Below, in pieces: positions 16,883 to 24,708 of a stretch of DNA of 64,000 bases (its first letter is position 1; every line of letters begins with the position of its first letter). The notes below the pieces were generated by a model. It ran no database searches. It was not told the origin of the DNA and was given only the letters and a program-made list of their open reading frames with translations. Origin of the DNA: Paenibacillus ginsengihumi DSM 21568 (GTDB lineage Bacteria; Bacillota; Bacilli; Paenibacillales; NBRC-103111); contig NZ_KB905556.1 in NCBI RefSeq assembly GCF_000380965.1, positions 1-64,000 of the forward strand. The letters are read 5' to 3'. Both the position numbers and the translations under genes were made by a program.

Positions 16883-17391
16883 GCCTGTTCCTCCGCTTCG
16901 CCGCGATAATCGTGATGATAGTGATGGTCGCGGCCGTGATGTCCGTGTTCATGATGGCGCCCTTCCTCCCCGGGCCCGTCGACGTGCGTGACGGACAGCT
17001 CAGCGTAAAATACGCCCCTCTGCACCTGGATGCGCTGCGTAAGCTCTCTGAGCTTGCGGACGATCCCGCGCACGACGATCACTTCCAGACACTGATGATG
17101 ATTCAGATGAATATGCATCGTCGAATTGATCTCGCGATGGTATTCGTGCTGCAGCTCTGTCAGGACAATCGGCAAGTCGCTGACATGATGATCGTATACC
17201 ATCACGATTGTCCCTGCGGCCTGCTGGTCGCCGCGGATCAGTGAGGGCGCAAGCAGCGCCTTGCGCACCAGATCGCGAATCGCCTCGGAGCGGCTGCCGT
17301 AGCCCTGCTCCGCGATGGCGGCGTCGAACTGCTCAATCAATGTCTGCGGCATCGAAATGCCGAAACGGACCAACGTATCCTTTTCCTGCAT
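16879..17391 (-). CDS. nikR: NikR-family metal-responsive repressor with His-rich tail
   Basis: 170 aa. I start it at the Met of MQEKDTLVRFGISMP because AGGAGG lies 7 nt upstream. Residues 1-50 form a ribbon-helix-helix DNA-binding domain (RFGISMPQTLIEQFDAAIAEQGYGSRSEAIRDLVR). The following ACT-like domain carries the nickel site as H...HIH...C (HEYHREINSTMHIHLNHHQCLEV). The tail (about 150-170) is exceptionally His-rich (HHEHGHHGRDHHYHHD), suggesting extra metal buffering. NikR usually controls nickel uptake or urease genes; here it leads an operon with copper-type genes, so it may sense another metal or be autoregulating. Confidence 0.9.
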   Translation of the reverse strand: MQEKDTLVRFGISMPQTLIEQFDAAIAEQGYGSRSEAIRDLVRKALLAPSLIRGDQQAAGTIVMVYDHHVSDLPIVLTELQHEYHREINSTMHIHLNHHQCLEVIVVRGIVRKLRELTQRIQVQRGVFYAELSVTHVDGPGEEGRHHEHGHHGRDHHYHHDYRGEAEEQA

Positions 17392-17563
17392 GAAACCGCC
17401 TCCTTGGCCAAGTGAACAAGCTGTTATCTTCAATGTAACATACCGCACAGGGCAAGGCCAAATGACAATCTATTGACTCGGAATAATAGAAAGGGAAGCC
17501 TCTCATAAGAAGCCTCCCCGTTCTTGCCAATGCGGCAGTCTGCTGCAGAAGCAACCGCCTCGA

Positions 17564-19075
17564 TTAGTTTCTCCCCCGCAGTCCGCTGCACACTTGCTCC
17601 AATTCGCCTACCAGCTTGTTCAAGCCTTCTGTCGCTGCGGCGATCGATTCCATGGCGGCAAGCTGGCTGGCCGAAGCCTCCCTGGCCTGCTGCGCCTGCT
17701 CGGAGGAACGGCTGGAGATGCGCGCCATCTCGTTCAGCGACGCCGTCACCTGCTCGGTGCCTGCGGACATCTCCTGCGCCGCAGCCGATATTTCCTGAAT
17801 CTGATCGCTGATCCGACGGGATGCCTCCAGAATCGTACGGAATGTCTCCCCCGCCTCGTTCACACTCGTGTTGCCTGCCTCGACATCCTCGGCTCCCCTG
17901 TGCATCAGCTTGACGGCATGCGCCACCGATCCCTGAACTTCTTCGATCAAGGCGGCGATGTCTCCGGCAGAGCCTTCCGTCTGCTCGGCCAGCTTGCGCA
18001 CCTCCGAGGCGACGACGGCGAAGCCGGAGCCGTGCTCGCCGGCCCGCGCCGCCTCGATCGCCGCATTCAAAGCGAGCAAATTCGTCTGCGAAGCGATGCC
18101 GGTGATCAGCACCGCGATTTCCCCGATCTGCTCGGATTGCTTCTCAAGCTGAACCAATGCTGCGGCCACATCGTGGACAGAGCGCTTCAGCACGGCCAAT
18201 TGATTCACCGCCCGCTGGACGGTATCGTTGCCCTGCTCCGCCTCCTGAACCATCGACAAGGCCGCTTCGGAGACGAACGAGGACGACTCGGCGACGCGCA
18301 GCACGCCCTGGGCCATCTCCTCCATCGCCCGGGCGCTGTCGTTACCGCTCTGCGCCTGCTCTTCGGCGCTGACGGCCATCTCCTGCATCGCTTGCGCTAT
18401 GCCGCGGTTCGTATCGACCGTCCGGTCCGCATTGTCCTTCATCTGCGACGCATAGCGAACCAAATCGCTCGAGGTCGCCGTCAACCGCTCGACCGCATTC
18501 AGCAGCAGCTCCTGCTTGGCCTGCTTCTCCGCTTCCAGCAGCGCAAGGCTGCGATTCTTCCTCGCCGTCTGCCATACCGTCGTGCTTGCCGTAAGGAACA
18601 GGAACAATCCGTGGACGAGCAGCAAGCCGGGTTCATATCCCGCCTGACCGAATACCAATTCCGGGAACAGGAAATAAGCCAATATATCCGCCACGGCCGT
18701 TACCGCGGTAACGGTCCAGACAATGAGAGCGTCTTCGTAGAAGGCAAGCAGCGCGATCACCATAAACAAAGCGAAGTGAAACTCCACCGTACCCCCGGCC
18801 CCCGTAATCATGGCGAGCGCCGAGAAGATCATGGACAGCGCGTTCATCATCGCCGACAGCTTCTGCCAATCCTTCCAATAGCACAGCGCCGCGGCCGCCA
18901 GGAAGACGACCGGAGCAGCTAAAGCCGCATTCAGCATGGCCGCATAGGACGCCAAATCGACGTTCGGCTCCAATCCGAACCAGTGCAGCCAGCGAAACAA
19001 CACATGCACCGCCGCAGCCAGCAGGAAAGTGCCCAGCGTTATGGGGAGTGTCATTCGGTTCTTCATCGTGAGCAA
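17564..19075 (-). CDS. Methyl-accepting chemotaxis protein with polytopic membrane domain
   Basis: 503 aa from a TTG start (AAGGAGG 8-9 nt upstream); an ATG three codons further and two upstream ATGs are less well placed. About six N-terminal helices (residues 10-185) replace the usual periplasmic sensor. The cytoplasmic coiled-coil signalling domain follows without a clear HAMP. The hairpin tip is intact ([43 protein letters not shown]) and binds CheA/CheW by family knowledge. Membrane-embedded sensing of redox or a hydrophobic signal is inference. Monocistronic. Confidence 0.9.
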   Translation of the reverse strand: MLTMKNRMTLPITLGTFLLAAAVHVLFRWLHWFGLEPNVDLASYAAMLNAALAAPVVFLAAAALCYWKDWQKLSAMMNALSMIFSALAMITGAGGTVEFHFALFMVIALLAFYEDALIVWTVTAVTAVADILAYFLFPELVFGQAGYEPGLLLVHGLFLFLTASTTVWQTARKNRSLALLEAEKQAKQELLLNAVERLTATSSDLVRYASQMKDNADRTVDTNRGIAQAMQEMAVSAEEQAQSGNDSARAMEEMAQGVLRVAESSSFVSEAALSMVQEAEQGNDTVQRAVNQLAVLKRSVHDVAAALVQLEKQSEQIGEIAVLITGIASQTNLLALNAAIEAARAGEHGSGFAVVASEVRKLAEQTEGSAGDIAALIEEVQGSVAHAVKLMHRGAEDVEAGNTSVNEAGETFRTILEASRRISDQIQEISAAAQEMSAGTEQVTASLNEMARISSRSSEQAQQAREASASQLAAMESIAAATEGLNKLVGELEQVCSGLRGRN

Positions 19076-19344
19076 TACAAACATCCTCCTTGTTGTCAAC
19101 GTCCCGCTCCGCGTCCCGGGACCTTGATTAATACATTCTCGAATTAGTTCTTTATTCCTTCTCCTTTGGAACTATATTCTTAAAGATTTCGATAGGAGGT
19201 GGCATCTCCTGAATCTTTGTACTCATTATATATCGGCAGAAGCCTGCGGAAAATGAATGCGTTTTTTTGGGCGCGAGCGTCTTCCTTGAAATTTTGCGCG
19301 AACGTCTCCCGTGAAATTTTAGCGGGCGCAGGGGCCTGCCTAGT

Positions 19345-19480
19345 CGTTCCTTCCTTATACCGTCAGATCCGTCGCAGTGGCACGCTTGGCCGTTACTTCC
19401 TTAATACCGTCAGATTCGTCGCAGTGGCACGCTTGGTCGTTACTTCCTTAATAACGCCGCAGAGCCCCGCTCTAGTCGCT
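19345..19480 (+). repeat. Short tandem repeat, ~47-bp unit
   Basis: Two near-identical 46-47 bp units begin at 19345 and 19391 (CGTTACTTCCTTAATACCGTCAGATTCGTCGCAGTGGCACGCTTGGT type). A third diverged unit starts at 19438 and a short fourth follows (CGCTCCTTCCT). The length is not a multiple of three, so it is not coding. Confidence 0.75.
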
Positions 19481-19703
19481 CCTTCCTAGAATAATGCGAT
19501 TTCAGAGATCACGCGATTTCAGCGAAAATATTGCGCCGCGGTCCGTTAAGCCAGCTTTATGGCTTTATGGCTTTACGGCGGCAACCGAACGGGTTTTAGC
19601 GACCTGAACGGGAGGGACTTAAGCAGGCCTTCTGAAGCTTCTGGACCACACCTGGACCACACTATGATCTCTCAATCATCTCTAACGCTTGTGACAAACG
19701 CCC

Positions 19704-19796
19704 TCTTGAAAATTTTGCGGTAATCCGCAGATAAAATTTCAATACCGCAGGTGACGACCGATGACGATGGAATGGCTCGTCATGGGCGTCTATTTT
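19704..19796 (-). repeat. R1 interspersed palindromic repeat
   Basis: A complete reverse-oriented R1: hairpin B with TTGAAAATTTT/AAAATTTCAA arms and an apical GCGG-TAAT-CCGC stem, then hairpin A GATGACGA-tggaatggc-TCGTCAT, then GGGCGTCTATTTT. It is fused to an R4 copy on its right, with a left flank CTCTAACGC..GTGACAAACGCC identical in layout to the 44.6-kb copy. Confidence 0.8.
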
Positions 19797-19990
19797 GCTG
19801 AAACGCGCGCTTTGGAATATGTAACGAAACGGAGTACCGCTATTTTGCCAAAAACGCTGAATCGGGTAGCCCAAAATGCCGAATAAGGCTGCTCACTAGC
19901 GTTAGAATCTCCAAACGTTCGTTTTGAGAAAAATAAGCTCTGTGGCTAGCGTTAGCTAAAGCTGAACACCGGGCGAAGGGTAGCGAGTAT
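19795..19990 (+). repeat. R4 repeat copy
   Basis: Best preserved R4; it aligns with the reverse complement of 7635-7870 and, for its first half, with 44693-44795. Shared landmarks are TGTAACGAAACG, GGGTAGCCCAAAATGC, AAGGCTGCTCACTAGCGTTAG and AAGCTCTGTGGCTAGCGTTAG. Confidence 0.7.
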
Positions 19991-20092
19991 GAACGAAAGA
20001 AGGATCGCGAGCAGTAAGAAGAAGCTCTATCGGCGGCCTGCCAAGGGGAGCGGCTGCGCTTGGACGAAATAAAACTTTCTGGCGTTCCCCCC

Positions 20093-20129
20093 AAAAAAAT
20101 CATCCCAAGCTTCGCTTGCTCGGGATGAC
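20093..20129 (-). terminator. Terminator of pxpA
   Basis: On the minus strand TCATCCCGAGC-AAGCG-AAGCTTGGGATGA is followed by seven T. It lies just past the pxpA stop. Confidence 0.88.
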
Positions 20130-20142
20130 TTTTGGTCAAGTA

Positions 20143-20913
20143 TTACTGCACGGCAACAGGCGGACGAACGGCAATGCCCGCCTCCTCCAGCCGCTGCCGG
20201 ATATGCCGCGCCAGCAAGGCGGCCTGCGCTCCGTCGCCGTGGATGCACAGCGTGTCAGCGGCAAGGGCGACCGGCTCCCCGGCCAAGGTATGTACGACGC
20301 CGTCCATGGCGATGCTTATCGCCTGCCTTGCGGCCTCTTCCGCATCGTGGAGCACCGCGCCGCTCTCCGAGCGCGGCGTGAGCTTGCCGTCCCGGCGGTA
20401 CGTCCGGTCCGCGAACGCCTCCGCTGCGCAGCGCAGCCCTCTCGCCTCGGCGGCCCGAATCAGCTCGCTGCCCGCCAGGCCGTACAGCACAAGCTGCGGG
20501 TCGATCCGCTGAACCGCCTCGGCGATCGCCTCCGCCAGGCTGCGGTCGGCTGCCGCCATGTTGTACAGCGCGCCATGGGGCTTCACATGGGCCAGCCTGC
20601 CGCCTTCGGAGCGGACAAAGCCGAGCAGCGCCCCGACCTGGTATACCGTCATATCGTATACCTCCTGCGGAGCAACGCTCATCGTTCGGCGGCCGAACCC
20701 GGCCAAATCCGGCAGCCCCGGATGAGCCCCGATCGATACCCCCCGCTCCAGGCAAAGTCTCACCGTTCGGCGCATCGTCGCCGGATCGCCAGCATGATAG
20801 CCGCAGGCGATATTGGCGGACGAAACGAAATCAAGCAGCGCTTCATCGTCGCCCAAACGGTAAATTCCGTAGCTCTCTCCCAAGTCGCAATTCAAGTCGA
20901 TGCTTTTTTCCAT
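20143..20913 (-). CDS. pxpA: 5-oxoprolinase subunit PxpA (LamB/YcsF family)
   Basis: 256 aa, the normal length. The hallmark N-terminus DLNCDLGESYG, SANIACGYHAGDP, GAHPGLPDLAGFGRR, HVKPHGALYN and the C-terminal CIHGDGA are present. PxpA acts with the PxpB-PxpC kinase-like complex to cleave 5-oxoproline to glutamate with ATP. Here pxpA is detached from pxpB-pxpC by about 1.8 kb containing repeats and a CD3324-family gene, although orientation is the same. RBS AAGGGGAA lies 7 nt before the ATG; a clean terminator follows. Confidence 0.95.
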   Translation of the reverse strand: MEKSIDLNCDLGESYGIYRLGDDEALLDFVSSANIACGYHAGDPATMRRTVRLCLERGVSIGAHPGLPDLAGFGRRTMSVAPQEVYDMTVYQVGALLGFVRSEGGRLAHVKPHGALYNMAAADRSLAEAIAEAVQRIDPQLVLYGLAGSELIRAAEARGLRCAAEAFADRTYRRDGKLTPRSESGAVLHDAEEAARQAISIAMDGVVHTLAGEPVALAADTLCIHGDGAQAALLARHIRQRLEEAGIAVRPPVAVQ

Positions 20914-21079
20914 ACGCCGATTCCCCTTCCCTCAATGTAGCAACCCTCGCTGTATTCGCCATGCTGCCGGCAACGCTCTACCAGCACTTTATACCATATC
21001 GTTCCACGGAAATACAGTTGTGAATTCGAAGCCAAAAGAACTTGTGTAGAATTTTGAAAAATGAGCTGCGAGCCCCGAG

Positions 21080-21190
21080 CTATTTTCATGATAGACGCCT
21101 ATGACGAACGACTCCTTCGTCATCGGTCGTCACCTTCGGTATTGAAAAATTCGTCGGAGGAATCCCGTCCAATTTTTCAAGATAGACGCC
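21080..21190 (+). repeat. R1 interspersed palindromic repeat
   Basis: Forward copy: TATTTTCATGATAGACGCCT, hairpin A (ATGACGAA-cgactcc-TTCGTCAT), CGGTCGTCACC, then hairpin B with 10-bp perfect arms TTGAAAAATT/AATTTTTCAA and an apical GGA/TCC stem, running into R2. Confidence 0.8.
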
Positions 21191-21355
21191 CATGCTGCTG
21201 GCGCAGCACCATCAGAAGGATGAAAATGGGCCGCGGGCCCCGCGCTATTTTCAAGATAGACCCCCATGCGGCTTGCGCAGCAGCACCATCAGAAGATGAA
21301 AACGGGCCGCGCACCAAGCGCTATTTTCATGATAGCCCCCCATGCCGCAGGTCCT
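21181..21355 (+). repeat. R2 repeat, three consecutive units
   Basis: Three R2 units, each with ATAGAC(G/C)CCCATG, a GC palindrome (GCTGCTGGCGCAGC or relatives), ACCATCAGAAG..GATGAAAA and GGGCCGCG. Unit starts are near 21181, 21255 and 21330, the last truncated. Confidence 0.72.
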
Positions 21356-21431
21356 TTTTCGTGTAAGGCTATACTTTGCTGCAGATTGGGGGGATCAGCC
21401 GGGGGCCTCGAGCTTTCGCTTTAGCGTTCGA

Positions 21432-21632
21432 GCTTCATGCTATCGTTGGAAGTCCGCGTTAGCGCCGCCCTCCCCGAGTGCATGAGGCGACGAAACCCGC
21501 AAAAAATGCAACATTTCCCGTATCCTTCGTGCTAGACACAGGGGAATGTTGTATTTTGTGGCACAAAGTGCAACATTGAGCCGTAAATGGGGTTTATCCC
21601 TCCGTTTTTGTTGTACAAAGTACAACATTTGC
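21432..21632. repeat. R3 repeat, internally deleted copy
   Basis: Aligns with 3180-3430 but lacks about 50 bp between the first and second dyads, fusing them into AATGTTGTA...TGCAACATT. The third dyad TTGTTGTA-CAAAG-TACAACATT is intact. Confidence 0.72.
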
Positions 21633-21747
21633 TGACTCTCTTACCCCGCAGGGATTACAAAAAACGCACCGCCGGAGCAAGCCTAAAAGGCTTCTTCCGG
21701 CGGTGCGCTTCCCGGCGACCATTGTCGCGGCATATATTCTTTCATGA

Positions 21748-22053
21748 TCAGCGAGCCTCGCCGGCCGTCTCTTGCTGACGCCTCGCCTGACCTCTGGTCT
21801 GCACGATGATTTTGCGAATGCTGTCCTCCGACAAATGAAATTGACGGATCAGCTCCCGCACAGTGCTGCCGTTTTCGTACAGCCGATATATTTCATGATT
21901 GCGCTTCTGAATCGACTGGCGGGTGCCGTTGTTCTCTCCCCAGCCGGCGCGTTGCTCCTTCTTCGGAACATAAATAATCTCGCCTTGAATATACTCCTGC
22001 AACTGCTTGAGCAAATTCGGCGGCAGTATGTCTTTCCCGTTCTTGTAGCCCAA
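21748..22053 (-). CDS. CD3324-family helix-turn-helix protein
   Basis: 101 aa, beginning MGYKNGKDILPPNLLKQLQEYIQGEIIYVPKK, the signature of the small CD3324 family of clostridia and paenibacilli. A C-terminal HTH (about 60-90, IYRLYENGSTVRELIRQFHLSEDSIRKII) suggests DNA binding. The start is TTG, with AAGGAGG 9 nt upstream. Function is unknown. Upstream on the same strand are a TATAAT box and micro-ORFs; downstream are repeats. Confidence 0.8.
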   Translation of the reverse strand: MGYKNGKDILPPNLLKQLQEYIQGEIIYVPKKEQRAGWGENNGTRQSIQKRNHEIYRLYENGSTVRELIRQFHLSEDSIRKIIVQTRGQARRQQETAGEAR

Positions 22054-22354
22054 CGATGAAAGCCTCCTTTCAAGCTATGAAACCGATCAGTTTCAGAAAG
22101 GAACGGCATGTTCATCGTCACGTCTCCTGGCCGCACGGGGCGACGGATCCGAGGCGGAGACGGGCAAAGCCGCCGTCCGTCCGGTAACGCGGACCGCCAA
22201 TGATCAAGCCATATCGAAACCTCATGACACGAGCGACTACGTCCATATATCCTCATACAGTAAAAGGCACGATCACCAAGATCGCGCCTGAATTGTCTCG
22301 TGAACGCCATGACACAATCATGGCCTATCATCAGGTTCGGTGACGTGAAACATG

Positions 22355-22405
22355 CTATTCCCTTGTTCGAATCCCTTCAATGAACCATGCAGTCAATACG
22401 AACAT
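22355..22405 (-). CDS. Possible 16-aa micropeptide
   Basis: MFVLTAWFIEGIRTRE, preceded by AAGGGAG at 9 nt and by a TATAAT-like box about 45 bp upstream. It lies 300 bp before the CD3324-family gene on the same strand. Its length and lack of a known family make this tentative; it may be a leader peptide or chance. Confidence 0.3.
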   Translation of the reverse strand: MFVLTAWFIEGIRTRE

Positions 22406-22498
22406 GGCGCTTCACTCCCTTCACCTGTTAAAAATTTCATGGCCTAGTCTTATTATAACCGATGCCTCCCTTTCCCGTCCAGCCCGAACAGGATAGAG

Positions 22499-22520
22499 AA
22501 GGGGCTCCGGGGAGCCCCTT
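22499..22520 (-). terminator. GC hairpin after the 11-codon ORF
   Basis: AAGGGGCT-CCGGGG-AGCCCCTT, a perfect 8-bp stem 27 bp past the micro-ORF stop. The minus-strand tail (CTCTATCCTGTT) is only moderately T-rich. It could attenuate transcription towards the CD3324-family gene. Confidence 0.5.
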
Positions 22521-22546
22521 CCGTTGCTGAAGGCCGCTTCCGCCGT

Positions 22547-22582
22547 TTAAGCGGAAACCACCTTCGGAGAGTTCGCTTTCAT
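22547..22582 (-). CDS. Possible 11-aa micropeptide or leader ORF
   Basis: MKANSPKVVSA, with GAAAGGAG about 12 nt upstream, and a hairpin directly after the stop. A GTG five bases after the same RBS opens an alternative 50-codon frame (22595 down) that would read through the hairpin. I prefer the short frame, but neither matches a family I know. Confidence 0.35.
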   Translation of the reverse strand: MKANSPKVVSA

Positions 22583-22742
22583 TGTTCACGATCACTCCTT
22601 TCTGATGAGTGTCAGCCGGCTACAGCTCTATTTACTCATATTTGCCGCCGCAGAGCAAGGTGAGAGAACATTTATAACGATTTTTTCCCTATTTTCCCTA
22701 TCCATCCTAAACGTCTCTCGACGTTCTGTTCAAGGAAAGGCG

Positions 22743-22785
22743 CCCGCGGTTTAACGGTCATTTGCTTGGTACAGAAAGCCGCGCC
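22743..22785 (+). repeat. R6 repeat overlapping the 3' end of pxpC
   Basis: CCGCGGTTTAACGGTCATTTGCTTGGTACAGAAAGCCGC, the same block as at 26379-26412 and (reversed) 8042-8080. It supplies the last six or seven codons and the stop of pxpC, so it either inserted there or was mobilised from there. Confidence 0.6.
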
Positions 22786-23774
22786 GCCGCGGCAGCGCCC
22801 AGCCTGCGCAGCTCCAGTTCCTGCACCAGAGCCAGCGCCTGCGCCTCGGCCAACGATATTTCGCGGAATGTCACCTCCGCGCCAGGCCGCGCCTGGACGA
22901 ACAAGGGCAGGTCCGCGGCCGCCACCTGCGCGATGCGGGGATAGCCGCCGGTTGTCTGCGCGTCGGCCAGCAGCACGATCGGCCGGCCGTCGGGAGGCAC
23001 CTGCACGGTGCCGGGCGCGACGGCCTCGGAGATCATCTCGAGCGGCTCGGTCAGCGCGAGCCGCTCGCCGTCCAATCGGCAGCCCATACGGTCCGATTGC
23101 GGAGTGACCCGGTAGGGCGCGGCGAAGAAGCGCTCGAGGCTGCGGGCCTCGAACGCTTCGGCCTCGCGCCCGCGGACGGCGCGCACGACCGGGTGCGCGG
23201 CATACGGCGGGCGCGCGGACGGCGCAAGCGCCCAGCGGGCAGGCGCGAGCGCGCTCTGCGGCGCGGCGGCGGCCAGGCGCGCGGCGAAGGCGGCGGCATG
23301 CGGCGCGGCAGGGCCCAGCTGCAGGCGGTCCCCTGCCTTAAGCGGCCTCCCGGCGACGCCGCCGAGCCCGGCCCGCACGTGCGTGCTGCGGCTGCCGAGC
23401 GCCTCGGGCACGGCGAAGCCGCCCGCCGCCGCGAGATACGCGCGCATGCCGGCGCGGGCCGCGCCCAGCCGCAGCAGCGTGCCGCCGCGCACGAGCGCCG
23501 GTCGCCAGCCGGGCAGCGCCTCGCCGCCCGCCTGCGCGTCCATATCCGCGCCGCACAGCGCGACGAGCGTATCCCGCTCGAAGCGCAGCGCCGGCCCCGC
23601 GAGCGTCAACTCCAGCGCCGCGGCGCCCGGCGCGTTGCCGACAAGCAGGTTCGCGGCGCGCAGCGCGAACCGGTCGACCGCGCCGCTGACGGCGACGCCG
23701 ACGCCGCGGTAGCCGTAGCGCCCGGCATCCTGAATCGTCGTCAGCAGCCCGGCTTCTTCCACGAGCACGGTCAT
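22758..23774 (-). CDS. pxpC: 5-oxoprolinase subunit PxpC (KipA-type)
   Basis: 338 aa biotin-dependent carboxyltransferase-like domain protein. The N-terminal signature VLVEEAGLLTTIQDAGRYGYRGVGVAVSGAVD, the ALELTLAGP strand and the PPDGRPIVLLADAQTTGGYPRI motif mark the family. Together with PxpB it activates 5-oxoproline for PxpA. Very GC- and Ala-rich. It overlaps pxpB by 4 bp (ATGA), so the pair is translationally coupled. The last codons (LSVPSK) lie in an R6 repeat. Confidence 0.94.
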   Translation of the reverse strand: MTVLVEEAGLLTTIQDAGRYGYRGVGVAVSGAVDRFALRAANLLVGNAPGAAALELTLAGPALRFERDTLVALCGADMDAQAGGEALPGWRPALVRGGTLLRLGAARAGMRAYLAAAGGFAVPEALGSRSTHVRAGLGGVAGRPLKAGDRLQLGPAAPHAAAFAARLAAAAPQSALAPARWALAPSARPPYAAHPVVRAVRGREAEAFEARSLERFFAAPYRVTPQSDRMGCRLDGERLALTEPLEMISEAVAPGTVQVPPDGRPIVLLADAQTTGGYPRIAQVAAADLPLFVQARPGAEVTFREISLAEAQALALVQELELRRLGAAAAARLSVPSK

Positions 23775-24646
23775 CCCGGGCTCCCACCTTCCCGCACCGG
23801 CCTGCCGGCCGCTTCCCGCTCCTTCTGCATCTGTGCGAAGCGGGTCGCGGAGATGGGCTCGAAGCGGACCCGATCCCCGGCCTTGAGCAGGCTGGGCGGC
23901 TCCCGCCGGGCGTCAAACAGGACGAGCGGCGTCCGGCCAAGCAGCCGCCAGCCGCCCGGCGAGGCGAGCGGATAGATGCCGGCCTGCCGTCCGGCAACGC
24001 CGACGGAGCCGGACGGTATCGCCGGACGGGGCTGCGCCAGCCGCGGCGCAGCGAGCGGCTCCGGCAGTCCGCCGAGGTACGGGAAGCCCGGGAGGAAGCC
24101 GATCATGTGGACGGTATACGTCGCCGCGCAAAACATCCGTACCGCCTCCTCCGGGCTCATCCCGGCCGAGCGGGCGACCGTCTCGAGATCGGGCCCGAAA
24201 TCGCCGCCGAAGCAGACCGGCACGACAAGCGCGGCAGGACCGCCGGCGGCGTCTTCCTCCGCCCGAGCCGCCCCGACCGGCTCCGCAGCCGGGTCCGCCA
24301 GCGGCTCTTCCCCGATGCCGACAAGCAGATGCTCGAGCCACTCGCACATCCGTTCATAGGGCGAGCGGCCGTCCGCCCGCTTCGCGCCGCCGCGCGCCCG
24401 GCCCTGCGGCAGCGGGCCGGCCAGGGCCGCTTCATCCGTATGCACAAGCCACGGATCGTAGTACACGGTGACGGTCGTATAAGCCCGCACCCACTCCCGC
24501 ACCACAGCCGGGCGACAGTCCCGAAGACGCCGAACCGTCTCGTCCACGAGCCGGAGGGCGCGCTCGCCGATCGGCACGTTCCAGCGGATGACAACCGCTT
24601 CCTCGCCTAGTGCGTACAACTCGTAGCCTTGCTCTTCCCGCTTCAC
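23771..24646 (-). CDS. pxpB: 5-oxoprolinase subunit PxpB (KipI-type)
   Basis: 291 aa from a GTG start with AGGAGG about 10 nt upstream. Family motifs are GFLPGFPYLGGLPEPLAAPR and IPSGSVGVAGRQAGIYPLASPGGWRLLGRTP. It is about 50 residues longer than the usual 240; the extra length is an Ala/Arg/Glu-rich insert around 75-145. In Bacillus the homologue KipI also inhibits the sporulation kinase KinA, but that role is not assumed here. The esterase gene ends 62 bp upstream on the same strand, so an esterase-pxpB-pxpC transcript is likely. Confidence 0.92.
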   Translation of the reverse strand: MKREEQGYELYALGEEAVVIRWNVPIGERALRLVDETVRRLRDCRPAVVREWVRAYTTVTVYYDPWLVHTDEAALAGPLPQGRARGGAKRADGRSPYERMCEWLEHLLVGIGEEPLADPAAEPVGAARAEEDAAGGPAALVVPVCFGGDFGPDLETVARSAGMSPEEAVRMFCAATYTVHMIGFLPGFPYLGGLPEPLAAPRLAQPRPAIPSGSVGVAGRQAGIYPLASPGGWRLLGRTPLVLFDARREPPSLLKAGDRVRFEPISATRFAQMQKEREAAGRPVREGGSPG

Positions 24647-24708
24647 GCGTGCGCTCCCTCCTTTTTGCGAATTTATGCGTTTTCTTTCCCGCTATCCTGC
24701 TCTCTTCG

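Larger units (their letters stand above)
19076..20142. other. 1-kb gene-free repeat island
   Basis: Holds the chemoreceptor promoter region, a ~47-bp tandem repeat (19345-19480), a composite R1-R4 element (19673-19990) and the pxpA terminator. I see no supported protein gene; short frames lack an RBS. Confidence 0.65.
20914..21747. other. Repeat island between pxpA and the CD3324-family gene
   Basis: Contains R1 (21080-21190), three R2 units (21181-21355) and a deleted R3 (21432-21632). The first 120 bp upstream of pxpA must hold its promoter, but no clear -35/-10 pair was seen. No supported ORF. Confidence 0.65.
22054..22757. other. Interval with micro-ORFs and a GC hairpin
   Basis: 700 bp between pxpC and the CD3324-family gene. 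On the minus strand it contains an 11-codon ORF with a strong RBS, a GC hairpin (22499-22520), a TATAAT box (22452-22457) and a 16-codon ORF with an RBS. The longer frame 21849-22331 overlaps the CD3324 gene in another phase and is not supported. Confidence 0.5.

Noticed and set aside
21849-22331. 160-codon minus-strand frame
   Set aside because: Overlaps the well-supported CD3324-family gene in another phase and has no RBS.
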